Positions 35,825-47,959 of a stretch of DNA of 64,000 bases are shown one piece after another. How positions within the stretch are numbered: the first letter of the stretch is position 1; each line of letters begins with the position of its first letter. The position numbers and the translations under genes were made by a program. Location of the stretch: positions 19,533,835 to 19,597,834 of the forward strand of contig NC_003076.8 of assembly GCF_000001735.4 (NCBI RefSeq). The letters are read 5' to 3'. The notes under the pieces are model-generated. The model was given only the letters and a program-made list of their open reading frames with translations, had not been told where the DNA came from and did not search any database. The DNA comes from Arabidopsis thaliana (lineage: Eukaryota > Streptophyta > Magnoliopsida > Brassicales > Brassicaceae).

Positions 35825-36491
35825 AATGAGTTTTACAGAGGAAGATTGATAGAGAGAGCATGATGACCAATGTTTTTTTTTTTATTGTAAAGAACTAAAG
35901 AAGCACTATGTTTACTATTTAGTCATATGAATAAAGCTCTGAGGCCACCAAATCAATTTACTGCTATCTCAACATGCTCTTTTAATCTTTATGCATTTCC
36001 TAGTAAATATTTGTATGAGCACAGCAAAATCACTCACTATTCGAAAGATTTTGCACACTGTTCAAATGACCCGACCCAATCTTGGCCCAGAATCTTCTCA
36101 CTCACTATTCGGATTTTAGTTTAGGTATAATCGTAATCTTTGGAATTTTGAATATGATATCTTGACTTGTCATTGTGCAATAATGTTCTGACTCCTCCAG
36201 AATAATCAGCATTTTGAATACTGTGAAATATTACTAATTTAATATTAAAATATTACCACTAGATTTCCGAAAACACCCCCATTACTCTTGCTCCGCAACG
36301 GTAAACGTAACGTACTCAAAGGGGTGTTAACGTAATTTCAACTGAAAAAAACTAACGGTTCCCGAGAACCCATCACATATTAAGAAAGAAAATAAAAAAG
36401 AGATCTTTTTCGCTTTTCCACAATCACAAGACAACCACAAAACTCTCACTCCAAAACTCTCAATTTTGCCTTCCTTTGATCGAATACTACA
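35825..36491. other. Intergenic region with APS1 promoter and leader
   Basis: The bases from about 36,380 to 36,491 are probably the APS1 5' UTR (CT-rich, TCTTTTTCGC). A second in-frame ATG does not occur before 36492. No other gene is seen. Confidence 0.5.
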
Positions 36492-38723
36492 ATGGCGTCT
36501 GTATCTGCAATTGGAGTTCTCAAGGTACCTCCTGCTTCGACTTCCAATTCCACCGGAAAAGCCACGGAGGCGGTTCCCACGAGGACTCTTTCTTTCTCCT
36601 CCTCTGTTACTTCATCCGACGACAAGATTTCACTCAAATCCACCGTCTCCCGTCTTTGTAAATCTGTTGTTCGCAGGAATCCGATCATCGTCTCTCCCAA
36701 AGCCGTCTCAGATTCTCAAAACTCTCAAACTTGTCTCGATCCTGATGCTAGCAGCGTAAGCATCATCTATCTTCTTCTTCTTATCTTTGTTGTTTAAGCT
36801 TTGAGGAATGTAGTTGAGATCAAATTGGAACTGTTAATTGTTGTCAATTTGCAGAGTGTTTTGGGGATAATCTTAGGAGGTGGAGCTGGAACTCGTCTTT
36901 ATCCACTTACGAAGAAGAGAGCGAAACCAGCTGTGCCTCTTGGTGCTAACTATAGGCTTATTGATATTCCTGTGAGCAACTGTTTGAATAGCAACATATC
37001 CAAGATCTATGTTCTTACTCAGTTCAATTCCGCGTCTTTGAATCGTCATCTTTCACGAGCTTATGCTAGTAACATGGGAGGTTATAAGAATGAAGGATTC
37101 GTTGAAGTTCTCGCTGCTCAACAGAGTCCTGAAAACCCCAACTGGTTCCAGGGGACAGCTGATGCCGTCAGGCAATACTTGTGGTTGTTCGAGGAGCATA
37201 ATGTCTTGGAGTATCTCATTCTTGCTGGGGATCATTTGTATAGAATGGACTATGAGAAGTTTATTCAAGCACATAGGGAGACTGATGCTGATATCACAGT
37301 AGCTGCATTACCAATGGACGAGCAACGAGCCACTGCTTTTGGGCTGATGAAGATTGATGAGGAAGGACGTATTATTGAATTTGCTGAAAAACCAAAAGGG
37401 GAGCACCTAAAGGCCATGAAGGTACTATAAACTTTACGCTACTTCTCTGCTTCATCATGCGGCCTTGTAAATTAAAAAATCTCGATTTCTTTGCTCCTAG
37501 GTTGACACAACAATTCTAGGTCTTGATGATCAGAGAGCCAAGGAGATGCCTTTCATTGCTAGTATGGGTATTTATGTTGTAAGCAGAGATGTAATGCTAG
37601 ACTTACTACGGAATCAGTTTCCTGGAGCTAATGACTTTGGAAGTGAAGTCATTCCCGGTGCCACTTCCCTTGGACTGAGGGTGAGTGTTTATATTCATGT
37701 TTACAACATCTAGTTTGTATTCTGATGCTCAAGCAAGTCTCTGTTACTCTATGGTTTGCTTTCGGATTCAACAGCTTCTTGTAGCTGATTATGCTATGCA
37801 GAAGGCAAAACCTGCTAACTTTGATCATGGGCACTGCAGGTGCAAGCTTACCTATATGATGGTTACTGGGAAGACATTGGTACTATAGAGGCATTTTATA
37901 ACGCTAATCTTGGAATCACCAAGAAACCAGTTCCTGATTTTAGGTACAGTAACCGCATTACTACACTCTCTATTGTATCTGAATGATTACTTAACTTATC
38001 TGAATTCTTGATGCAGTTTCTATGACCGTTCTGCTCCGATCTACACACAGCCGCGTTATTTACCACCGTCTAAGATGCTTGATGCTGATGTTACTGACAG
38101 TGTCATCGGAGAGGGCTGTGTTATCAAGGTACAATCAAATCGCTTCTGTTCGATATATGCTTTACGGACATACGAATTCACCAATGTCTTATGAATTTTG
38201 GGCACAGAACTGCAAAATTCATCACTCTGTGGTTGGACTCCGTTCCTGCATATCAGAAGGTGCTATTATTGAAGATTCGTTATTAATGGGAGCTGATTAT
38301 TACGAGGTAAAAATCTGTCTTGCAATCAATCTTCTTGCTAAGTAATGTCAACCTTTTGATGATGGTGGTCTTCTTTGATGATTGTTTGCCTAGACTGCTA
38401 CGGAAAAGAGCCTCTTAAGCGCGAAAGGAAGTGTACCCATAGGTATTGGGAAAAACTCGCACATCAAAAGGGCCATCATCGACAAAAACGCACGTATCGG
38501 TGACAATGTCAAGGTTAGTGTTTATATTTGGAACACACACAGGATGTTTAGCTTTGTTCATACTTGCTCTGCTCTTAAAATGTGTTTGTTGTGGACCTTG
38601 GCACAGATCATAAACAGCGACAACGTGCAAGAGGCAGCGAGAGAGACTGATGGATATTTCATAAAGAGCGGAATTGTAACGGTTATCAAAGACGCCTTAA
38701 TCCCAACCGGCACTGTCATCTGA
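36492..38723 (+). CDS. APS1: ADP-glucose pyrophosphorylase small subunit (APS1/ADG1)
   Basis: Eight exons: 36492-36755, 36855-37421, 37501-37680, 37840-37943, 38017-38128, 38208-38306, 38394-38513 and 38607-38723. Phases close to 520 residues. It makes ADP-glucose and pyrophosphate from glucose-1-phosphate and ATP in plastids, the committed step of starch synthesis, as the catalytic subunit of the heterotetramer with APL subunits. The first 70 or so residues are a Ser/Thr-rich transit peptide. Key motifs are present: [20 protein letters not shown] (nucleotide site), [30 protein letters not shown] (catalytic Asp), EFAEKPKGE (sugar-phosphate Lys) and a C-terminal left-handed beta-helix ([20 protein letters not shown] and following). 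[10 protein letters not shown] carries the small-subunit Cys that forms the redox-sensitive intersubunit disulfide. Loss of this gene gives starchless adg1 plants (recalled). Confidence 0.96.
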
Positions 38724-39035
38724 AGTACACATAATGCTCCTTTGTTTATTTCTTCATCTTTCTAATGCCCTATCAATAAGTTTTCTTTATGGCTTTTTAA
38801 GCCCCAATAAATCTACTACTAGTTGTAATGCTGCTTACGAAAGAGATTACGAAATCATGTTTTCACAATACCATTGTCTCTTTTGAGAAAAAAGAAGACC
38901 CTATGAATTTCACTAAATTTATCTTTTGTAGCTTATTATCAATAAAATTAAGTTTCTTCAAGTTTATTATAATAATAAGTAGTTCAACATTATTCGTTTT
39001 AAAGATGTTAAAACTATAAAATTAATTTTAAATAG

Positions 39036-39089
<54 letters not shown>

Positions 39090-39396
39090 TTTTCGAAAAA
39101 ACTAACAAATGTTAGTTTTTTTTTTCTGTTAAAGTTAATTTATAAACCTACAAAGTATTATAATTAAATGTGATTTTACAAAAGAATACATGTTAAAAAA
39201 AATATTAATATACATGAATAACACACATTAGAGAAATGTTTGCATCCAAATGATAAAAAGAAAGAAAGTAAAGTGCACTCTAGACAAGACCACCAATATT
39301 TTAAAAGGGCCATAAAGAACGGCTTGTGTGGTTTATTTATGCCAATGATTGGCATTTCTATTCATAAAACAACTACTTTTTGGAATCATTCAAAAA
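38724..39396. other. APS1 3' UTR and AT-rich spacer
   Basis: The early part is APS1 3' UTR. The TA microsatellite at 39041-39087 is listed separately. Confidence 0.5.
39041..39087. repeat. (TA)n microsatellite
   Basis: An uninterrupted TA dinucleotide run of 47 nt, likely length-variable between accessions. Confidence 0.95.
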
Positions 39397-39576
39397 ATGG
39401 CAAGTTTTCGTTTGAGTGATAGTTGAGATGCATTGAGCTTGGAGGGAGCTGAAAAGATCCAGAAGAGTCTTTTTCCAACTCCTCCTCCTAAGATTGAGTC
39501 TGATTTTAGTGAGTCGGTTGACATCAGAGATTACTCTCAGTTTGGGAAGATTTTTTTGAAGAATGTTCTACGGTGA
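39397..39576 (+). pseudogene. Possible gene relic with internal stop
   Basis: The frame begins MASFRLSDS, meets TGA (39424-39426), then continues with normal-looking coding composition for 49 residues (DALSLEGAEKIQKSLFPTPP, then KIESDFSESVDIRDYSQFGK) to TGA at 39574-39576. It is richer in charged residues than random AT-rich frames nearby. I do not recognise the family. It may be a fragment of a duplicated exon, or chance. Confidence 0.3.
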
Positions 39577-41126
39577 TATATGAGTTTGACGTCTTCTTCT
39601 CTGATCACTCTCTGAGCTTTGATTCCTCTATGATAATCATGACTCCTTTATTTCAATTTCCTTTTCACCTTGTTTTAAAGTTCAAATTGAATTCATCATT
39701 TTCTCTACTTTTCAACATATTTCTTCAAAACTCTTAGAGAGTAAAATTCCTGAGAGAAAGATGGGAAGAACCACCAGGGTTTTCAAGACCTTCCTTGACA
39801 AACATACATGAAAGTATCACCTCATGGAGACTTGTAACAAAAGGCAATTTTATTTGAGATTTGACCCCCCTAACATTAGTTTTTTATTTATTTATTACAT
39901 ATAAGGTTAACTACAATGATTATTAGATGTTTTGGTACAAAATTTCCAAGTTGACCCCCATGACATACCACATTGTTACAACGTTAATAAAGTTGAGAAA
40001 AACACAGTTCAAAAAGATGTTAAGATCCTCTCATATTTTCTTTGCTAGATAAAAAATTTTCTGATTCGTCCATGTACTCTTTTATATCATCAGAAGCATT
40101 AAGCCCAGTCAAGGTTTGGATTCGGTTATGAATAATGACCAATACGTAAAAAAAAATTCATTTAAATGCTTACATGCATTCAGATATGAACAACAACCAG
40201 AACATATTGTATCAACAATAACCAGCAAGTGATTTAAAATGGAGTAGAAATATGTTTTTAAAGAATTATACTTCTGCTTTAGCTCCTTAAAGAATTATAC
40301 TTCTGTTTCCAATTTTATTCAGACTAAAACATCTTTATAATAAAAAGACAGAGAAACAATTTGAAAACCAAACCTCCAGAAATCTTTCTTTCTTATAATC
40401 CAAAATGGAGCAGAATGAAATATATCTTTAGAAAAAATGAAAAAAAAATATGTGCCATGTCTAAGACTTATGAACCATCAGCGATACATCTAGATTGTAG
40501 ATTTCTCATCTTCGCTAATCTGCTATGAAGCATCACACAACTGTAACACTTTTAACTAAAAAAACAAAAACTACTTTACAAGATTTAAGTATTAATATTT
40601 TATTATGTAACTAATATTCAGCTATGAAAATGCTCCAGTAGATGATAAGCTTATATATTTATTTTTATTTTCTTATAATGATAAAATTAGAGTTTGATTC
40701 TTCAACAGTATTTGTTCATGTTTAAGTAGTAAGCAATACTCCTTATCCACCACACCCTTCTTTTTGCGATCTCTTCTTCTTTGTACTCATGACTCGGAAC
40801 AATAGAAGTGCACATTAACACGTCATAGACAGGTGAATGATGCGAAGTTCTAGATTTCTCTAACAAAAGAAGTGCTAATTCATCCCGATGCACATTAATT
40901 TTCGATCCTGTGTCTAGGTCATTCTCTATATTGCTTTGTGCCACAAATAAATGAAATGAGTTATTAGGAAGCACGTTGTGGTGAATCTTAAAAGATACTA
41001 GGTCGGAACAATGGGACAAAAGTAGAAGCTTGGTATGATTATATGAACGACCATTTAAGACTTGTTGGGGAGTTTTATATATACGATATATCAAACAAAT
41101 GAATGAAATAGAACAGAAATATTGAA
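39577..41126. other. Spacer downstream of the 20-exon gene
   Basis: It holds a short tandem pair near 40260-40310 (AAAGAATTATACTTCTG twice). A 130-codon minus-strand frame at 40702-41094 lies just past the neighbouring gene's stop codon and has no recognised domain, so it is treated as 3' flank. Confidence 0.4.
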
Positions 41127-44100
41127 TTAGACATAGAAGTAAGAAGAGTGATTGGCGTTGTTGTCTCTGGAGAGAATGGAACGTGCCTCAATGACCGAAC
41201 GAGGAGCTTCCATATCCTTCTCTTGTAGTGAGTTCCCTTGTAGCCTCTGCATTTCTGATGCGAACGTGTCCTCAATTATCTGCACAAGTGATCACAAACT
41301 CAGTTTCAACACCAAACACATTCTCTAATTATGGTTTAGTGTTTAAGGTTTTTAGTTTTACCCCAAGAGCATAGTAAGAGCCTTTGTACCCTACTTCGTT
41401 TTCCTTTCTTCCTTCAAGAAACTTCAATACCACTTGTGCCATTCTATCCCAGAAAAGGCGGCACGAAGCCACAAATATCTGACTTGTGAAGACATCATGC
41501 AGATTTGAGACTGAGTCTGTGATTTGTAAGCATAACGTCTTCATACGTTCACGGACTTCCACTTCTCTCTCATTGTCTTTTATCTCTTCTAAGATTCTCT
41601 TCAGCCTTGTGTTTTTGTTTGATTGCGTCTGAAACATCCACACATACAGAGAGATTGTCATAACATGGATTCAAATGCAGAAGCTACGAGGCGTTATATC
41701 AGTTCTTACATTGCTAACGAGTTTATCAACCGCGGCCTGCATGTAGTTTCTGTATTTTGTCCTGAGCAAGACTGTGATAACATTCATCTGCTCCCCAAAG
41801 ATTAACTTCTTGTCTTCTACAACAGGAAGACACGACGCCCATTGTCTCAAGATATCCTCAACTCTGGGATGTAGAACATCAAGAACTCTCTTTATTGTGT
41901 TGATGAAAGTTCCCAGCTGCATTTAACAAGAGAGAATGAATGATGTTCCAACACAAATCCTTAAGTCAGAAAATGTAAAAACTTCTATTGTACACGATTG
42001 ATGAGTGACTCTTACTTGAGTTGGAAGAGAGTAGAGAACCGATGATTGCCTTCTTGTCAGCTTCTGGACATGCATATTTAGCCTCTTTGGAATGCTATCT
42101 TTTAAAGGAATTAGAATGTCATTGTATTGCTTCTCCAGTGATTTAACAATGGCTCTCTCTACAATTGAAGCAGTCTTCCAAAAGTGTAGATGAAAAAGAG
42201 AGTGAAACCTAAGTTAGTCTCGATAATTATCCGGTAGGCGGCAAACTAATCACTTATAAATCTGTAGCTTACATTTTCCAAGATCAATGTGTATTGTGGC
42301 CATCGACTAATCACCACTTCATACTCTATAAGAGAATCTTTTATTCTCTCATATATGTCTTCAGCAAATGGGGATGTTGAGTGATTTGTTATTACACCAG
42401 ACCATGGAACCTGCAAAAACAAGCCATCCGTGCTTAACAGTCACACGATAGGTTTTTTTATTTTAAGGATCAATGCAAAATTATCAGGATGGTTACCTTT
42501 TCTGCTCTGCATCGGTCAAGTAGTCTAAGTTCCATATCATGTATCCAAACCATTATGTAGTTGTGGAACAACCCCCTAGAGTCTACACCACCATGTACTG
42601 GGCTGTGTAATATAAAATGAAACGGTTAAAGAGAAAGAATGAGTTCCCACAAATATTGTGATTGATTCCGAAATGATAATGTCAAACCTGATTCCCCATG
42701 AATCGAGGTTTCTTTCAAAATCTGAAACTGCTATGAGAAGCTCATTGACATGAGGCAGTGGGCAGGATGGTGGAACTGCTGACAGAAATGCTCTGAGCCG
42801 GTGACACAGCTGAGTGCTGTATACGACAGCAGCTAGATTCGCTAGGTCGATTGAGCTTGAACGATAAACAAGGTAATGAGAACATAAGACCAAATCAATA
42901 TCAAGACTCAGAGATAATCTCAAGATGAAAACCAGATGACAAATGTAAGTTCTTTGTTCGGATTGAATCATTTTACCTTGGGAGTACATGCTCATTGGTG
43001 ATCTTTATATCAGCCTCTATCTCATTGCTTATGATTAGAAAAAGATTCTTCATTTTCAGGTAGGCTGTAGAAATTGTGACGGAGTCCAAAAGAAAACCTT
43101 CAGAGTTGCAGGAAACATACTCATCGGTATCAACCATGTGCTTCCGACACCTCTTCTTTGCTGCTGTCTGCAGTAGGTTTTCCATATGACAAGAAAATCG
43201 TGAACATCATAGCCTTGATATGTTACAAAATCAAGACAACTTAAAGGTATGAAATGTGTATACTATTTGAAAAGAACAGGTTTAAAGGTCTCTTAGTGGT
43301 AGACTTTCTTAATGATAGGAGAACATATGAAGGTTGTTGAAAACTTGAAATATTTTACCTGGAGGTAATTCTTCAAAGTTTCTTGTGCTTCTGGAGACAA
43401 TATATCATGAAGGAGGGTAAAAACCTGAACAGCTGAAGAAAGTGCTGTTGTTGCCGATACTTGCACCGGACAAGATATGTCTGCCAATCCTGAAGGGAAG
43501 TTTTCATCTAAGGACTTGTAGTTCTCAAAAACAGTTGCCATGAGTTTTTCTATCTCTATTTCACAATCCATTAAGATACTTTTCTGCAAAAATAGAACAA
43601 GTCTTCAATAAATATTCCTAGGGAGCCATGAAGATAACAAAACCAGCAAATTTCAAACTAAATGCAATAATTCGAATCCAAGTTCATGATTTTGGTGAGA
43701 TGTCAGATTCATCAATTTACAAACAAAATGGGAATTACCTCTTGTCTGGTTAAACTCTTCTCACTTCGAGCCATTAGGATGGGCACAAGTAACTCATGAA
43801 CAAGTTGTAAGCAGGTTTTTGTTGGAGTTGCCACATTCATTACATGTGAGAGATATCTGAAAAGTTTGGTGCAGCATATTTGAGCTAAATTCCAGACGAA
43901 TTACAATAGATACAAGGAAATCTAACTGAAATATCTTTATGAATACCTCAACTTGGTATATGAATCAGAAACTCCATAATAATCTGCGAATTCGCTTAAC
44001 AGCCATTTCCAAGATCCATCCAGCCTTAAGTTTTGAGGATGGAATTTTTGGGCACGTGTAGCCGCTTCTAGTAGCAAATCATATGCTAGTGTCTCCACAA

Positions 44101-46528
44101 CAGGTGCGTTCTAGAATATACAGAAATGCAAAACATAAGTTAACTCACTGAACAAAACAGATAATGGGAGATTGTGTTGGAGAAAGAACATACCTTTATG
44201 TGACAGTCTTCATCGGACGTGGTTGTGCTACCAATAAAGAGCTGGATCTTGCCAACACATTCTTGTTCACCATGGTATATAGGCCACCATCTGACATTAT
44301 CATTCTAGACAAATATAGAGTTTTCTTCAGTATATCTAGTTAACATATTCTCAGAAGCAAAATGGAAGAGATTTAACTCGGGAAGGACAACTAAAGGCGT
44401 ATTTACCGGATTTTCAGTTAATGATGTGATAGAAATCATTGCTTTTCCTTGAACTGATTTCTTCTTATCTTGAACTTCTATCATAAGAGCGTCGCCTTCG
44501 GACTCAGGAAAGCTGAAGGAGCAGTTGTGAGTAAAACTCTATGTACTCAGAAAACTATAAAACTAGATTGTGGTACTTTCCATGAAAGTTTCATTTATTT
44601 AAACACTATGGTTACATGTAATTCAAATTTTCTCAAACAACCACTAGCATACACATTTACTGATTTTCAATAGAAATAAAAGAACTTACAAGACATGGTA
44701 ACTTCCAGTTCCTGACTGCAAACAAACAGAAGATCCTTGTTCAATTTGACCACCTTCTGCTGTGCTCTTCATTTGAAGGTAGCAAGAGAATTGTTCTGCA
44801 GGTAGAATAAGTCGTGTCATCTCATATCAATAAAGGGCTTATCTAACAAATGTTATCTTCCATTTAGTAAACTGTGTCAAACCAGTGGACAAATCACATA
44901 TTAACCGCCTAAGAAAATTAAATTCATAACCAAATATCAAAAGCAAACCTTCTGAAACTGCTGAAAGGGTAGCCTGTTTAATAGAAGTCATCCCAGTTTT
45001 TACAAGTGATGAAACTTGTCTGCAATACTCTGCCCCCATTCCTATTTGCATATTCATTAAACTCCGCAGCGAATCTGTGCCTCTAAGTTTTCGCTGTGGT
45101 ATCAATCGAAGTCTCTTTACTAAAACAATAAAAAATTGAAGAGGTATAAATATCTGATTCATGTCAGGCAGCTACAAAATCATCAGAAAAACTGATAGTT
45201 TACCTTCCACCCTTAACTTTCTGACAACGTTTTTAGACTTTAAGGATGGCTTTGGCTCCGCTTTCACATTGTTGTTTTTCTCAGACGATCGTACACCCCG
45301 AGGTTGTAAGAGAAACTTGTGCAAACTATAACAACACATAAACAAAAAGGACTAGTTCAATAACTCAACATAAGCCAAATAAGTAATATATCTCAGAAAC
45401 CATAAAGAAACACATGCCCCTACCCAAATGCACCTCGAAGAATACGACACTCATCACGCAGAAACTCAGACGCCTCAGTAGAACCCTTTGACCATTCATA
45501 CAAACATAGTCTTATACAAGCATCATATGCCAAAAGACTTTGCCAAGCATATTGACCACTGTCATTAGAAACATTTTGTAAGAAACCATAATAAAGTTCA
45601 ACTCTTTCATTATAACCTCTGAAATAAAATAAGTACTGAACCTGATACTATGGCACTCTTCTAATTCATCTGAGCAAATTTCCGAGATTTTCGAATCTTC
45701 CACAGTTTTACTGTCCTTCACACTACACCAAACCATGATTAAACACATCAAAACTAGTCCGCAGAACGAAATTACAAAAAATCTCGTTAAATTCGGAAAA
45801 TACCTTTCACCAAATTCTTCAACTCTATACAAATGTGAACTGCTTCTCATGCTTTCTTGCTTACTACTCTCTACTCCTGCTTCTCCACAAATCTCATCCT
45901 CAATCTTCTGAATGTCCTTTTCAATCTCTAAGCTGATGCTATCTTCTTGTCCACTTTCCATTATAGGTGGAGCACTTGGAGTTCGTATATCCTCTAAATC
46001 CCAATACACCGAACCCTAAAAAGAAGAAATTTAATTATAAATTAAGCTCAATATCTCAAAATGAGACAAAATCGTTACCTTAGAACTCAGAGTATGTGGT
46101 CGTCGTTCACTAGCTGGAGTTGAATTCTTCAATGCGAATCTCCGAAGCTCTAATTCACAATCTGTGACTCTTCGATTCATAAACGGAACTTCAATTCTCA
46201 GATTCTTATCTTTCAACATTCCTCTATTCAATTTCGAATTCGACTTGTCACCAAACACTTCTTCTTCATCGTAACGTCTCCCAATCACTTCTTCTTCCTC
46301 TTCATCTTCAACATCGTAATCAGAGAATAACAATTCGTTTCCTTCTCCGGTATCCGAAACCGATTCGATACTCATGTTATCGTTTGATTCATCATCGTTA
46401 AGAGTTGGAGTTACGAGGATTGGCGATGACAGGTTTGAGTTTCGTTTCAGTGGAGATTGTGAAAAGGTAGAAGGAGGAAGATTCTCGGAGAGTGGAGATC
46501 TGATGCGAGGTCGTTGAAGTTGAGCCAT
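41127..46528 (-). CDS. Large conserved plant protein of unknown function (20 exons)
   Basis: Twenty exons on the minus strand run from 46528 to 41127: 46528-46079, 46015-45804, 45722-45642, 45558-45424, 45325-45204, 45119-44949, 44795-44690, 44512-44407, 44304-44194, 44110-43947, 43856-43739, 43583-43359, 43167-42977, 42855-42688, 42602-42497, 42410-42273, 42174-42016, 41916-41710, 41628-41362 and 41279-41127. All are GT..AG with closed phases, giving 1129 residues. The N-terminus is Ser/Pro-rich then acidic (DYDVEDEEEEEV). A middle beta-rich section (GTGSYHVFFPESEGDALMIE and following) resembles a C2-like domain. The rest is alpha-helical (DGSWKWLLSEFADYYGVSD; LVHELLVPILMARSEKSL). The DGSWKWLL block recalls AT4G24610/AT5G65440-type proteins. 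No catalytic motif or membrane span was seen and no function is assigned. I recall it as AT5G48310. Confidence 0.85.
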
Positions 46529-46564
46529 GGAGTTTTTTCTCAGCTTGGTTCGATAATGCTTGAG

Positions 46565-46674
46565 GAAGCTGAGAAAGAGAGAAAGGAGAGGAGCGGCTGT
46601 TTTGGAAAAAAATAATGGCAACGGCTAGTTTTGACACTGTTGCCACTTTTCGTATTATTGAAGGATACTTTTTT
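46565..46674. repeat. Duplicated promoter block, copy 1
   Basis: This leader/promoter segment of the 20-exon gene matches 51536-51650 in the same orientation. Shared words are GAAGCTGA, GGCAA, TAGTTTTGAC and TTCGTAT.ATTGAAG.ATA.TTTT. The two copies flank the DC1 gene. Confidence 0.7.
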
Positions 46675-47244
46675 CCGCAATTAATTTATTAAATTTTGAA
46701 GACTTTTAAACACTGTTGTCACAATTAATTTATTTTTGTCGTTTATTATTCACAAGGACTTGAACTCTTGAGGAAATATTTTAGTCAGATTATTATTTTT
46801 GCCGTAAGAAAACAAAATTGTGACATATTTTTATTTAGCTATGGTATGTATATTATAGTATTGTACAAATTGTCTTGTTTTCTTACAAAGTTTAAACTTT
46901 TGGTTATCTAAAGAAATTCTATAAACATCTAAATTCAAAAATTGGAAATTATGATATAATTTATTTATTTTTGTCAAAAAAATTATGATATAATTATATT
47001 AAAAATAAGGTAACTTGTTACATTCTTTATTTCAAATCAAAAGTTAAAATCAGAAACAAATATATGATAAGAATCATGAGAAAAGAGAGATATGAGATAG
47101 TAATACGAGTATTTAGTAAATGATTAAATTGCGGTGAACAAAGATTTAATTCAATCAATTACTTTCGGCTATAATTAGCAAAAGGTGATTGTTGGTGTCG
47201 ATCCTGATCGAACTCTATGATCAGATCCACCCAAAGATTGTCAC

Positions 47245-47391
47245 ATGGACCAAAATCAAATGAACGAGTCTTCGAGCGACATCAAACGAACTAGAGAGTT
47301 TGGAAGGCGGGGTAAAAGTAAGAAGAGCTCAGGTTTAATTGATAGGTCGAGCACTCGAAGGTCGAAGAAGGGTTCAGTTGAATTCAAATAA
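47245..47391 (+). CDS. Small open frame of 48 codons, uncertain
   Basis: ATG at 47245 to TAA at 47389-47391 encodes a very hydrophilic, basic peptide (MDQNQMNESSSDIKRTREFG, then RRGKSKKSS). It lies in a patch of visibly higher GC than the sequence around it. No domain is recognised. It could be a remnant of an old coding exon or a genuine small gene. Confidence 0.25.
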   Translation: MDQNQMNESSSDIKRTREFGRRGKSKKSSGLIDRSSTRRSKKGSVEFK

Positions 47392-47959
47392 AGATGTTAC
47401 GGTTTATACCTTATTATTTTGGATTGATTTAAAATTTTAGCTTTAGAGTTTAGATTTAGGTGTTGTAATACAGATTATTTTTGTTTAACTTACAAAATAT
47501 AGAACACATCAAATGGATTTTTTTCTCTATACCATATACGTCTATGGTTTTACGTAGAATGAAACATTCATCCAAAATCACAATTTCATTTTCTCAGATA
47601 ATTTTTGTAGGTTTTACAAATTTCTCAACTGATAGCACATGCTAAAATTTATGTGTGTTTTAGTGATTGCAAAATTTAATAAATTTGTATGAAGAGATTA
47701 AACTTTAAAAGAAAATGAAATGGGGTGGACCAGCTAATCGCGTTGCTCAATATCTCCAACTACAATCGGCTACAACTATTCATTATCCGGTACAATACAC
47801 ATTATAAGAAAATCAAAATTCCAATATTATTAAATTAAAGAGGTTTTACTGAATAATTTTTTCAAATGTAGACCATTTTAAGAATTCTTTCATATAAGTA
47901 TATAACACCATAAAATTTCAATAATATCTTGTTGCTCGAGCGATGTCCGTCAAGCCAAG

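Larger units (their letters stand above)
46529..47959. other. Spacer with promoter of the 20-exon gene
   Basis: It includes the leader and promoter of the minus-strand gene beside 46528, a block duplicated at 51.5 kb, and the small open frame at 47245. Otherwise it is AT-rich. Confidence 0.45.

Noticed and set aside
38828-39019. 63-codon frame downstream of APS1
   Set aside because: It lies in AT-rich 3' UTR or flank, with hydrophobic low-complexity translation.
40702-41094. 130-codon minus-strand open frame next to the 20-exon gene
   Set aside because: It lies just beyond the stop of a well-defined gene, matches no family I know and shows no start context; most likely 3' flank.
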